From Caulobacter sp. (GTDB lineage Bacteria; Pseudomonadota; Alphaproteobacteria; Caulobacterales; Caulobacteraceae): a DNA stretch of 64,000 nt. Position numbers and translations under genes: made by a program. The DNA is taken from assembly GCA_017745235.1 (NCBI GenBank), contig JAGHZU010000003.1, positions 62,001 through 126,000 on the forward strand. The letters are read 5' to 3'. Shown here piece by piece: positions 44,111 to 53,094 of this stretch. Position 1 is the first letter of the stretch. Each line of letters begins with the position of its first letter. The notes under the pieces were generated by a model. The model was given only the letters and a program-made list of their open reading frames with translations, was not told the origin of the DNA and searched no databases.

Positions 44111-44968
44111 ATGACGCCCGACGTTCAAGCGTTTTTCGATCCGGCGACTTTCACAGTCAGCTATCTGGTCAGCGACCCGCTCACCGGCGCCGCGGCCATC
44201 ATCGACCCCGTGCTGAATTTCGAGCCCAAGGCCGCCCGGCTTTCGACCCGCTCCGCCGACGAGTTGCTGGCGGCCGTCGAAGCTCAAGGCCTCGCCTTGG
44301 CGTGGGTGCTGGAGACCCACGCCCACGCCGATCACCTGTCGGCGGGCGACTATATCCGCCGCAGGACCGGCGCGCGCATCGTGATTGGGGCGCATATCAT
44401 CGAAGTGCAGAAGACCTTCATCCCGGTGTTCGAGGCCGACCTCGCCGACAACGCGGCGTTCGACCTAATGATGGAGGAAGGCGACATCCTGCCGCTGGGC
44501 GGGCTGACCATCGGCGCGCTGCATACCCCAGGCCACACGCCCGCCTGCTTGACCTATCTAATCGGCGACGCGGCCTTCGTCGGCGACACCCTGTTCATGC
44601 CCGACTATGGCACAGCCCGAGCGGACTTCCCCGGCGGCGACGCGCGCACTCTCTATCGCTCGATCCACAAGGTGCTGGCGCTGCCGCCTGAAACCAGGGT
44701 GTTCGTCGGCCACGACTATCTGCCCGAGGGCCGCTCGGACTATCGCTGGGAAACAACCGTGGCCGAGCAGCGCGCCAGCAACGTTCACGTCGGCGGCGAT
44801 ACAGCCGAGGGTGACTTCGTGGCCATGCGCCAGGCCCGCGACGCAACCCTGGCGGCCCCGACACTGATCCTCCCCTCTCTGCAGGTGAACATCCGCGCCG
44901 GCGCCCTGCCTGAGCCGACCGCGGCGGGGAACGTATTCCTGCGGATACCGGTGACACAAGTTACGTAG
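44111..44968 (+). CDS. blh: Persulfide dioxygenase-like metallo-beta-lactamase-fold hydrolase (Blh/ETHE1 type)
   Basis: A 285-residue MBL-fold enzyme with the iron-binding motifs THAHADHL, GHTPAC, VGDTLF and VGHDY, in the arrangement of ETHE1/Blh persulfide dioxygenases that oxidise glutathione persulfide to sulfite. I chose the ATG at 44111 because GGAGG lies 8 bases before it; an ATG at 44096 is part of that ribosome-binding region. It is divergent from the BigR/SqrR-like repressor, reproducing the bigR-blh arrangement known from Agrobacterium and Xylella. About 150 bases after it hold no gene. Confidence 0.92.
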   Translation: MTPDVQAFFDPATFTVSYLVSDPLTGAAAIIDPVLNFEPKAARLSTRSADELLAAVEAQGLALAWVLETHAHADHLSAGDYIRRRTGARIVIGAHIIEVQKTFIPVFEADLADNAAFDLMMEEGDILPLGGLTIGALHTPGHTPACLTYLIGDAAFVGDTLFMPDYGTARADFPGGDARTLYRSIHKVLALPPETRVFVGHDYLPEGRSDYRWETTVAEQRASNVHVGGDTAEGDFVAMRQARDATLAAPTLILPSLQVNIRAGALPEPTAAGNVFLRIPVTQVT

Positions 44969-45117
44969 GTCTGGCCCGGCCGCTGCGGTCAGGGATCATG
45001 CGCCTTGTTCTTCAGCAGCTGGCTTCGGTTGGCTCGCCGCTCCGCACCCCGAGGCTCGCCTGAACGTCAGCCGCCCGGAAGCGACCAGGATCCGGGCGAC
45101 GCGCCCAGCGGCAAGGT

Positions 45118-46239
45118 TCACGAGGCCGCGCTCGCGACTGCGGAAATCGGGACCTCACGACGAGAAGGCAGGCGGGCGAAGATCTCCGCGCCGTTCGCCT
45201 CGAAATGAGCTTGCCCAAACCGCTCCAGCACCCGCGATCGCGCGATCGCCCCCATGGCCGCCAGCTTGTCGGGCGCTGACAGCATCCGCTTCAGCGCCTT
45301 GGACAGTTCTTCATGATCGCAGGGCGGCACGACCCGCCCGGTCAGCCCGTCCACCACGCTATAGGGCATCTCGCCCACGGCCGTGACCAGGGCCGGAAGG
45401 CCTGCCTGCATCGCTTCGTGCACCGCCACGCAGAGGCCCTCGCGGCGTGAAGGCTGGAGATAGAGGTGCAGCCCGGCCAGGAATTCGCGAGGCGAGTTGC
45501 GGAAACCGACGAGCCGGATGTTGTCCAGGCCGGCCTGGTCGATCATCGCCTGCAAGTGCGCCCGCTGATCGCCCTCCCCGGCGATCTCGACCTCAAACGG
45601 CGCGGGCGCGACGAATCCGCTGGCTCGCAGATGCCCCAGGGCCCTGATCAGCACATCGTAGCCCTTGGCGGTGTGCAGCCTGCCCAGCGCCCCCAGCCGC
45701 AGGGTCTCGCCCGGTCGCCACGGCGCCGCCTGGGGTGCGGTCGCGTCGGCGGCGAACAAGGGCCAGGTCGCCAGGCGGTCGGCCTTCACCTTCAGTCGGC
45801 AGGCCGTTAGGGCGGTGACGCTGTGGGAGTCCCCGATCCACAAGTCCGATAGGCCTTGGGTGGCGCGCAGCAACAGGCGATTGGCCGTCTTGAGATAGGC
45901 GCTATGCTGCCAACTGACGACCGGCACGCCTCGCTTCAGACCAACGATCTGGCCCAGCAGGGTGGCGCGGGTGAGCGAGGTCCACAGCAGGTCCGGCCGT
46001 CCATCGACAACCATCCTGTCGAGCCAGGCCAGGGCCGCGACATGATCCTTTTCCGCGCCGGGGCGGACATGAACCTTCAGCCCGCGGTCGGCCATCGGCG
46101 CCAGAGCCCGGCCGTCGCGCCGGGTCAGGGCCAGCACCTCGACCGTCGCGCCCAGACCTTCCAGCACCTTGGCCACCGCCGGGACGGGCAAGGCCGCGCC
46201 GCCGCCTTCGACGGAATTGATCACGTAGAAGATGCGCAT
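45118..46239 (-). CDS. Glycosyltransferase family 4 (GT-B fold)
   Basis: A 373-residue GT4 enzyme beginning MRIFYVINSVEGGGAA. The C-terminal donor-binding half shows LRLGALGRLHTAKGYDVLIRA, VEIAGEGDQRAHLQAMIDQAGL, VRLVGFRN, and the EX7E-type LQPSRREGLCVAVHEAMQAGLP. It starts in a TGATG overlap with the upstream polymer-transferase gene, so both are made together. It probably adds a sugar to a surface polysaccharide or lipid carrier; the acceptor and sugar are unknown. Confidence 0.9.
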   Translation of the reverse strand: MRIFYVINSVEGGGAALPVPAVAKVLEGLGATVEVLALTRRDGRALAPMADRGLKVHVRPGAEKDHVAALAWLDRMVVDGRPDLLWTSLTRATLLGQIVGLKRGVPVVSWQHSAYLKTANRLLLRATQGLSDLWIGDSHSVTALTACRLKVKADRLATWPLFAADATAPQAAPWRPGETLRLGALGRLHTAKGYDVLIRALGHLRASGFVAPAPFEVEIAGEGDQRAHLQAMIDQAGLDNIRLVGFRNSPREFLAGLHLYLQPSRREGLCVAVHEAMQAGLPALVTAVGEMPYSVVDGLTGRVVPPCDHEELSKALKRMLSAPDKLAAMGAIARSRVLERFGQAHFEANGAEIFARLPSRREVPISAVASAAS

Positions 46240-47474
46240 CAGAACGCTCCCGTTCCGGTTCGAGCCAGCCCGTGCGTTTCGACCGCTGGACGCGTCACGG
46301 GATCCGGCCAGGCCAGGCCTGCAAAGCGGGCCACGGCGCGCGCGGCGCGTTGCGCCGACGGTTCGCCGGTCAGGTCGAAGCTCTCGTCGAACAGGGCCTC
46401 CTGCACAGGCCTCCACAAAGGTTCGTGCTCCCGGCGCGAGCGCTCCATGGCCGCCTCCAGGTCGGTGACCTCCTCGATGACCGGACCCGCGCGCCAGTGG
46501 CCGAAATTGGGATCGCCGCTCCAGGTGAAACGGTGGGTGTTGAGGAACACGCAGGGCCGCGGCCGCAGGAGGAACTCGTAGACTTGGCTGCTGACGTCAC
46601 CGAGATAGAGGTCGGCCCGTTGAGTGTAGGCCATGGTGGTCGAGGCGCGACTGCCCAGGTCGATATGGATGTTGGGCGCCCGCAGATAGCGCTCCTCGAT
46701 CCGCCCGGCGCGGTCCAGGCGCAGCTTGTCGATCGTCGCCACGAACGGCCGCTCGAACAGCATCACGTGGGGCGCGAAGATCAGATGGTGGTCGTCGCGC
46801 TCGACGAACCAGTCCAGCACCCGGCGGCCAGCCTCGTACCAGGACGACAGATGCGGCGAGACGTGCGGATTGTACAGCACCACCGGCCGGCCATCGTCGA
46901 GCAGCGGATGCGTCGCTCCCCGCATCGGCAATAGGTCGAACTTGGGATAGCCGACAATGGAGATCTTGGCGGGATCGACACCGGTCTCTTGGATAAGCCG
47001 GTCGCGGATCTTACGCCCCGAGACAAGCACGTGATCGAAGCCGGCGCTGGCCTTGTCGAAGCCGATGGCGCGGTCGCCGGCTCCATGTCGGGTATGGACG
47101 ATCTTGAGGTTCTTGAGCCCATAACGCGTCTTGAGGATCAGCGAGGTTTTCTCGGCGACCACCAGGATGTCCAGCGAGCGGAAGAAGTCGAGGTTGTCGC
47201 GATAGACCAGCAACTTGGTCGCCGGCAGCACGGCCTCGGCGGTGGCGGCCAGCAGCTTTGACGATCGCCTCGTCAGACCCAGCTCGACCAGATCGACGCC
47301 GTGGCCGATCAAGCCGTCGCCCAGTCGGATCACCTCCGCAGCCAGCCGCCGATTGGTGGTGGCGACCACGATTTCCAGATCGCGGCCGCCGCCGCGGGCC
47401 AAGGCCAGAGCGATCGGCAGGCTATGCGCCACCTGATGGACCTGGTCGTGATTGAAGAGAAATCCGATCCGCAT
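46239..47474 (-). CDS. CDP-glycerol glycerophosphotransferase-like surface polymer transferase
   Basis: A 411-residue protein starting MRIGFLFNHDQVHQ. Motifs such as KIVHTRHGAGDRAIGF, KISIVGYPKFDLL, VVLYNPHVSPHLSSWYE, HIDLGSRAS, and especially LYLGDVSSQVYEFLLRPRP followed by CVFLN match the CDP-glycerol glycerophosphotransferase-like GT-B group. The likely job is assembly of a phosphate-linked or capsular surface polymer with the downstream GT4 enzyme. The ATG at 47474 is preferred over the open frame upstream, which is not protein-like. The 254 bases before it face the ECF sigma gene divergently. Confidence 0.85.
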   Translation of the reverse strand: MRIGFLFNHDQVHQVAHSLPIALALARGGGRDLEIVVATTNRRLAAEVIRLGDGLIGHGVDLVELGLTRRSSKLLAATAEAVLPATKLLVYRDNLDFFRSLDILVVAEKTSLILKTRYGLKNLKIVHTRHGAGDRAIGFDKASAGFDHVLVSGRKIRDRLIQETGVDPAKISIVGYPKFDLLPMRGATHPLLDDGRPVVLYNPHVSPHLSSWYEAGRRVLDWFVERDDHHLIFAPHVMLFERPFVATIDKLRLDRAGRIEERYLRAPNIHIDLGSRASTTMAYTQRADLYLGDVSSQVYEFLLRPRPCVFLNTHRFTWSGDPNFGHWRAGPVIEEVTDLEAAMERSRREHEPLWRPVQEALFDESFDLTGEPSAQRAARAVARFAGLAWPDPVTRPAVETHGLARTGTGAF

Positions 47475-47728
47475 GGCCCAACGACGCCAGGCGGAGGCAA
47501 GTCCCTCATCGATTTTCAGATGGCTCCGGATCGCTCCCGCGCCTGGTCGCCTATCCGCTCCCCCAGCGGGCCACGAGCCTTGCCTTGATGCCGTCGTCAG
47601 GCAATGTGTTTTAGCCCCGCCGTGTCTTTCCAACCTGGGCCGATCGTCTCCGTAATGACCGTCAATGCGTCCTGCCCATCTTCCCGCGTCCCGCGCGTTC
47701 GGCGACACGCGCGAGCGATCGGCTGACG

Positions 47729-48253
47729 GTGGGGGACCTCCAGAACCTCTCCTCGCTGGCGGCCGCCTACTTGGAGCGGCGCGAAGACATGCGACGGTTC
47801 TTCCAGGCGCGATTGGGCGGCCGAGCCGATGTCGAGGACCTGGTCCAGGAACTCTACCTGAAGGTCCAGGCGGTCGCCGACGAGACGATCGACAATCCAC
47901 CGGCCTATCTCTACCGGCTTGCCTCGAACCTGATGTTGGACCGTCTACGCCGCGCCAAGCGCGCAGGCGCTCGAGACGACGAATGGCGCCGAACCCACCA
48001 CACCGCGGTCGGCTCCCTGGATGTCGCCGAAGAGCCCGACGCTGAGAGCGCGGTCATCGCGCGCCAGCGTTTGGAGAAGATCGCCGAGGCGCTGAAGACC
48101 CTGTCGCCCCAGACTCAGCGGATTTTCCTCCTGCACAAGTTCGAAGGCCTGACCCACGCCGAGACCGCCGCTCGTCTGGGCGTCTCGCGAAGCGCGGTCG
48201 AGAAACACGTCAGCCTGGCGCTGAGCCATCTTGTAAAGAGGGTCGGGCGATGA
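47729..48253 (+). CDS. ECF sigma factor, FecI-like
   Basis: A 174-residue extracytoplasmic-function sigma factor. Region 2 shows FFQARLGGRADVEDLVQELYLKV and NPPAYLYRLASNLMLDRLRR. Region 4 shows LSPQTQRIFLLHKFEGLTHAETAARLGVSRSAVEKHVSLAL, the FecI hallmark. The start is a GTG. It is followed by a FecR-type anti-sigma factor and a TBDR with an N-terminal signalling domain, giving a complete cell-surface signalling system. When the receptor binds its ligand, FecR should release this sigma to transcribe the receptor gene and perhaps others. Confidence 0.94.
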   Translation: MGDLQNLSSLAAAYLERREDMRRFFQARLGGRADVEDLVQELYLKVQAVADETIDNPPAYLYRLASNLMLDRLRRAKRAGARDDEWRRTHHTAVGSLDVAEEPDAESAVIARQRLEKIAEALKTLSPQTQRIFLLHKFEGLTHAETAARLGVSRSAVEKHVSLALSHLVKRVGR

Positions 48254-48365
48254 CCGTTGCATTTCCGCATCACCCCACGAAGAACCGAGGAGGCGTTTTC
48301 CCGGTCATGGCGTCATTGTGTCTGACGCCCTCCCCCGCCCGGCGACAAGGAAGCTCACCCCGCCG

Positions 48366-49358
48366 ATGACCCAGCCCTTCCCTACCGATCCCATCCAGCA
48401 AGCGGCGAACGATTGGTTCGCGCGCCTGCAGGGTGACGCCGGTCTGGAGGACTGGACCGCGTTCCAGGCCTGGCTGGAAGTCGATCCCGCGCACGCCGCC
48501 GCTTATGACGAGATCGAGGCGCTGTGGATCGAGTTGGAAGACCTGTCGCCCGAACAGATCGCCGCGCCCGCCCCCGCCGCGGAGACCGTCGTGGGGTTCA
48601 CCCCGCTTCCCTGGTCGCGCACCAAGCCACCTGTGCGCCGCTGGGTCTGGGCTGGGCTCGGCGCAGCTGCGGCGGCCGCCGTGGTCACCGCCATCCTGCC
48701 GCAACTCACGCGCCCGACTTTCACGGACTACACGACAAGACGTGGCGAAACTCGGGAATTGGCCCTGGCGGACGGTTCGCGCCTCACCCTCGGCGCCGCC
48801 ACTACGATCCGCGTACGCCTGACCCGCGCCGAGCGCGACGTGACCCTGGTCGATGGCGAAGCCAGCTTTGATGTCGCTCACCTGGAGAACCGCCCGTTCG
48901 TCGTCACCGCGGGTGATCATGAAATCCGCGTCCTGGGCACGGAATTCAACATCCTCAGCCACGACGACCGTCTGGCCGTGACCGTGCGCCGGGGCTTGGT
49001 GCAGGTGTCCGGCGGGACGGACGGCGCGGTCCGCCTCACCAAGGGACAGCAGCTGATCCACACCGGCGGTCTGGCGACCTCCCAGGTGCGCGCAGCCGAT
49101 CCTGACGCCGCCTTCGCCTGGAAGACCGGTAAGCTGGTCTATCGTGAAACTCCTCTCGCCGAAGTGGTCGCCGACCTGAACCGCTACGTCGCCACGCCCA
49201 TACGGGTTGATCCCAGCGCCGCTTCGGTCAAAGTCTCCGGGGTGCTGTTGGTCGACGAGGAGACGGCGATGATCCGGCGTCTGGAACTGTTTGCGCCCGT
49301 GGTCAGCCAGCGCAGCGGCGGAGAGATCGTGCTCAAGGCTAGAGCGATCCGCCCCTGA
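48366..49358 (+). CDS. FecR-family anti-sigma/sigma-regulator membrane protein
   Basis: Inner-membrane regulator of about 330 residues. The cytoplasmic N-terminal DUF4880-type segment (AANDWFARLQGDAGLEDW, AFQAWLEVDPAHAAAYDE) binds the sigma factor. One transmembrane helix follows (WVWAGLGAAAAAAVVTAIL). The periplasmic FecR domain (TTRRGETRELALADGSRLTLG onward, GTEFNIL) contacts the TBDR signalling domain. I prefer ATG 48366, which has AAGGAAG upstream; a GTG at 48318 is possible. It lies between the sigma and receptor genes, with 2 bases before the receptor. Confidence 0.92.
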   Translation: MTQPFPTDPIQQAANDWFARLQGDAGLEDWTAFQAWLEVDPAHAAAYDEIEALWIELEDLSPEQIAAPAPAAETVVGFTPLPWSRTKPPVRRWVWAGLGAAAAAAVVTAILPQLTRPTFTDYTTRRGETRELALADGSRLTLGAATTIRVRLTRAERDVTLVDGEASFDVAHLENRPFVVTAGDHEIRVLGTEFNILSHDDRLAVTVRRGLVQVSGGTDGAVRLTKGQQLIHTGGLATSQVRAADPDAAFAWKTGKLVYRETPLAEVVADLNRYVATPIRVDPSAASVKVSGVLLVDEETAMIRRLELFAPVVSQRSGGEIVLKARAIRP

Positions 49359-49360
49359 CC

Positions 49361-51778
49361 ATGCGGCGCAGGTCGTCGATCCCGCGCCGCTGCGATCGCG
49401 CGTGGCTCCTTGTGCTGATCGCGAGCCTGACCGCCAGTGCGGCTCATGCTCAGAGCTCCCGCCTGGGTGTGCGCCTGCGAATTCCCTCCAAGCCCGTCCA
49501 CGCGGCCTTGATCGATTTCGCGCTGCAGGCGGACATGTCGCTGGGCGGCGACCTGGACGCCTGTCTCGGCGCCGCGCCGGCTCTTTACGGCCGGATGACG
49601 CTCCAGGCCGCGCTCGACCGGATCCTGGCTGGCAGCGGGTGTCGCTACGTCATGGCCGATGCGCGTACGGTGCTGATCCGCAAGATCGCGCCAGCCAAGC
49701 CTCGCCCCCCTATCGCCGCCCCGCCGCCCGCCAGCCTGGGTCTGGGCGAGGTGGTGGTCACCGCCCAACGCTACCCGAACCTGCCCGGGCGGACGCCCTA
49801 CGCCATCTCGGTAGTCTCAGGATCCACACTTGCCCGAGAGACCTTGACCAGTCTCTCCGACCTTACGGGACAGGTCGCCGGCCTGACCGTGACCAATCTG
49901 GGACCAGGGCGCGACAAGGTCCTGCTCCGCGGCCTGTCCGACGGCGCCTTCACCGGTCAGGCCCAATCAATGGTCGCGCTCTATCTCGATGACGTCCCGA
50001 TTACCTACAGCGCACCAGACCCCGACCTGCGCCTGGCCGATATCGAGCGGGTTGAGGTCATGCGCGGCCCACAGGGCACGCTCTATGGCGGCGGGACGCT
50101 GGGCGGCGTCCTGCGTATCGCCACGCGTAAGCCCGATCTCGACCGCTATGAGGCCAATCTCTTGGCGGGCTTGTCGTACACGTGGGACGGCGGCGTCGGC
50201 AGCGAACTGGAGGCGATGGCCAACATCCCCCTCGCCCCCGGTCGCGTGGCTCTGCGCGTCGTCGGCTATGGCGACACCCAAAGCGGCTACATCGACAACC
50301 CGAACCTAGGCCTCAAGGACGTCAACGGATCACGTCGCGTCGGCTCACGAGCCGAATTGCGGGCGTCGTTGTCGCCGCACTGGACCGCCACGCTGGGCCT
50401 GACCACTCAGTCGATCAACAACGACGACACTCAGTACGGCTTTCGCCGCATGGGTCCGTATCGGCGCGATAATCCCGTGCGCGAACCGCATGACAACGAC
50501 TTCCACCACGTCTCCCTGACCCTGGCCGGCGACGGCGACTGGGGACGCGTAAGCGGATCGGTGTCGCGCCTCTCCCATCAGTTCGACAGCCGTTACGACG
50601 CCACTTCGGTTACCTCCTTGTACGGACTGTCGAGAGGCCCTGCGGCTTTCGACGAGGAAAGAGCCATCGACTTGACGGTTGCGGAGGTCACCTACGCCAG
50701 CCCTGTCGACCGCCGCCTGCATGGCCTGATCGGGGCCTTCGGCTCGACCGGCGCCGCCCGGCTTCACAGCCTGATGCATGAACTCCAGCCAAATGGCCAA
50801 ACCGGCTACGCCGAACAGCGGCGCGACAAGATCAACGAGACGGCGATCTATGGCGAAGCCACCTACGACGCCACATCCCGCCTGTCGGCGACCGTCGGCC
50901 TGCGCTGGTTCGACTTCCGGTTCGACACGGATTCAGTTGTCGCACAGTCGTCCGGGCAGCGGGTGTTCAATGGTGGGGACAACGCCACTGGTCTGTCGCC
51001 CAAGGCGCTCGTCAGTTACCAGGCGCGGCCAGGCTTGCTGCTCTACGCCCAGGCCGCCGAAGGATACAGGCCCGGAGGATACAACACCGCAGGCCGGATC
51101 GGGCAGACCTTCGACCTCCACGGCTCGCCGGCCCGCCACTATCAGGCCGATGAACTCTGGAACTACGAGATCGGCGCCAAGGTGCGTGGCTGGCGAGACC
51201 GATTGCAGGGGCGGATCGCCTTGTTCTACGCGACCTGGGAGCAGGTGCAGAGCGACCAGTACCTGGCCGATGGCACGGCCTACACGGCCAACATAGGCAA
51301 CGGCGGCAACCGGGGCGTCGAACTGGAAGGCGCTTTCCGCCTGAACGACCAGATCGATCTGAGCGCAGCCGCGCTACTGAACGATCCCGAGATCACGCGC
51401 CAGAACCTCGATTTCAGCGCCCGCCATGACGCCAGCCTGCCGGGCGTCCCGCGGGTCTCCGCCAGCCTGGGCATCGACTACCATCGCTCGCTGGACGGGA
51501 ATCGCACGCTGCGCCTGCAAGGCCAAGCCGCCTATGTCGGATCCTCGTACCTGACCTTCGATGCGAACAACATGCACGAGATGGGCGAATATCTGGGGTT
51601 GCGCGGCGTCGCCACGTTCGAAGCCCAGCCGTGGACCCTCGCCGCGACCCTCGACAATCCGCTCGGCGCCCGCTCCAACAGCTTTTCGTACGGCAACCCG
51701 TTCCTGATCACCCGCGACCAGATCATCACCCCGCCCCGCCCCCGCACCCTGTCCGTGCGTTTGTCGAGCAAGTTCTAG
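49361..51778 (+). CDS. TonB-dependent receptor with STN signalling domain (FecA-type)
   Basis: An 805-residue outer-membrane receptor and transducer. After a leader ending AAHAQS comes an STN domain (about residues 35-110: RIPSKPVHAALIDFALQADM, YGRMTLQAALDRILAGSG), a TonB box-like LGEVVVTAQR, the plug (VLLRGLSDGAF, IERVEVMRGPQGTLYGGG) and a barrel ending SVRLSSKF. The STN domain would signal through FecR to the ECF sigma encoded just upstream. Such receptors usually import ferric siderophores or haem, but the plug wording is also common in receptors for other ligands, so the ligand is open. About 296 bases after it, before the LuxR gene, hold no gene. Confidence 0.94.
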   Translation: MRRRSSIPRRCDRAWLLVLIASLTASAAHAQSSRLGVRLRIPSKPVHAALIDFALQADMSLGGDLDACLGAAPALYGRMTLQAALDRILAGSGCRYVMADARTVLIRKIAPAKPRPPIAAPPPASLGLGEVVVTAQRYPNLPGRTPYAISVVSGSTLARETLTSLSDLTGQVAGLTVTNLGPGRDKVLLRGLSDGAFTGQAQSMVALYLDDVPITYSAPDPDLRLADIERVEVMRGPQGTLYGGGTLGGVLRIATRKPDLDRYEANLLAGLSYTWDGGVGSELEAMANIPLAPGRVALRVVGYGDTQSGYIDNPNLGLKDVNGSRRVGSRAELRASLSPHWTATLGLTTQSINNDDTQYGFRRMGPYRRDNPVREPHDNDFHHVSLTLAGDGDWGRVSGSVSRLSHQFDSRYDATSVTSLYGLSRGPAAFDEERAIDLTVAEVTYASPVDRRLHGLIGAFGSTGAARLHSLMHELQPNGQTGYAEQRRDKINETAIYGEATYDATSRLSATVGLRWFDFRFDTDSVVAQSSGQRVFNGGDNATGLSPKALVSYQARPGLLLYAQAAEGYRPGGYNTAGRIGQTFDLHGSPARHYQADELWNYEIGAKVRGWRDRLQGRIALFYATWEQVQSDQYLADGTAYTANIGNGGNRGVELEGAFRLNDQIDLSAAALLNDPEITRQNLDFSARHDASLPGVPRVSASLGIDYHRSLDGNRTLRLQGQAAYVGSSYLTFDANNMHEMGEYLGLRGVATFEAQPWTLAATLDNPLGARSNSFSYGNPFLITRDQIITPPRPRTLSVRLSSKF

Positions 51779-52074
51779 CTCTGCCTTCGGCGAAATCCGC
51801 CCTGTACTGGCGGAAGGGCCATTCAGCGCCAGCAGCGATCAGGTCCCAGCTACCTGCTGGATTTCAACTGAAACCGCCGCCCATTGCCTCGCGAAGGTGG
51901 GTGTCAGCAAGCGTATCCGGTGCGCGACAGCTGCTAGTAACGGTGGCAACAGGGACGGCGCGATCACCCTTGTCGACTTGCCCCAAGGCGCCATCAGGCT
52001 CGCCCCCGGCAAGAAGGAGATCATATTGGGAAGCCCCGCCAGCCCTGATCCGTCGCTTTGGCGAGACACGGGGA

Positions 52075-52815
52075 CTAGTGCAGCAGGCGCTCGACGAACT
52101 GGCCGGCGCTGGAGACGCCATAGCGTTCATAAGCGCGCCGACGATAGGTCATGACGCTGGTTTCGGCGATACCCAGGCCCAGGGCCGTGGCCTCGGCGGT
52201 CATGCCTACGAGCGTACGCGCGCAGACCTGCCGTTCCCGCTTGCTCAGCAGCGGATAGGCCGCGGCGAGACGCCGTTCCAGACGTTCGGTCAGAGACAGC
52301 CCCGCCTCCTCGCCAAGCAACTCGCCATGCCGACGCAAAACGGGCAAGGCCAGCTGCGCCAAGCCCAATAGGCTGTCGACGCTAGCGCGGCGATGCTCGC
52401 GCCGGCGATAGAAATTCAGCACGTACCGGCGCACGCCGCTGGCGCGAACGAACGTCACCTTCTCCGAAAGCCCCGGATGCTCGAAGCACTCGCGGCGATA
52501 GTGCGATGCGCCGATCTCTTCGACGGACAGCGAAATGGGGTCGGCCAGATCCTCGCCCGACACCGCGCGCACCCTGGCCAGGAGCGGATCGTGCCGGTGG
52601 AAACCGTCAACATAGAGTGACGCTCGGGCCAGGGCTGAACCGGTGTGACCCGAAGACGCCAGCTGAACGGGCGGGCCGTCGTCGTCCAGCCAAAAGGCGA
52701 AGACCTCGTCGACGCCCGCCGACTCGGCGCAGCGCAGGATGGCCTCACCCAGACTGGTCGACCCGACCGCGTCCACCAGGGCCTCGTACATGTCGATCGA
52801 CGGTAGGATCTTCAC
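52075..52815 (-). CDS. LuxR-family (helix-turn-helix) transcriptional regulator
   Basis: A 246-residue regulator whose C-terminal LuxR-type helix-turn-helix reads LLSKRERQVCARTLVGMTAEATALGLGIAETSVMTYRRRAYERYG. The N-terminal 170 residues do not match the autoinducer-binding domain well, so the ligand is unknown. The start is a GTG with GGAGGAAG at good spacing. It lies 81 bases after the DUF2783 gene on the same strand, probably the last gene of the homogentisate operon, and may regulate it in response to an aromatic intermediate. Confidence 0.9.
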   Translation of the reverse strand: MKILPSIDMYEALVDAVGSTSLGEAILRCAESAGVDEVFAFWLDDDGPPVQLASSGHTGSALARASLYVDGFHRHDPLLARVRAVSGEDLADPISLSVEEIGASHYRRECFEHPGLSEKVTFVRASGVRRYVLNFYRRREHRRASVDSLLGLAQLALPVLRRHGELLGEEAGLSLTERLERRLAAAYPLLSKRERQVCARTLVGMTAEATALGLGIAETSVMTYRRRAYERYGVSSAGQFVERLLH

Positions 52816-52896
52816 GCCAATCTTCCTCCGGCTTCTAGCCTTGAGCCTGACGACTATGCCTCAGCGATGCTGGATGAAAAGCGCCTTGTGGCTCCA

Positions 52897-53094
52897 TCAA
52901 TCCCCGAGCTCCCGCGCCAAGGCGATGGCCTGGCGAATGATCGCTTCGTCGCCGATATGGTTGGCCAGCAGCAGCACGAGCTTGCTGTTGACGACGGCGC
53001 TCTGGGTATCGTCCAGCCCGGCGTGCAGCGCGACCAGACGATCGTAGATATCGTCTGGTCTGGCGATGTTTGGTTCGAGATTGAGACCTGCCAT
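52897..53094 (-). CDS. DUF2783 small protein
   Basis: A 65-residue protein (MAGLNLEPNIARPDDIYDRL, KLVLLLANHIGDEAIIRQAI) that I recognise as DUF2783, a small family found next to FAD-dependent aromatic hydroxylases. The ATG shares one base with the monooxygenase stop (TGATG), so it is translationally coupled to it. It may be a small partner or stabiliser of the hydroxylase; the function is unproven. Confidence 0.85.
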   Translation of the reverse strand: MAGLNLEPNIARPDDIYDRLVALHAGLDDTQSAVVNSKLVLLLANHIGDEAIIRQAIALARELGD

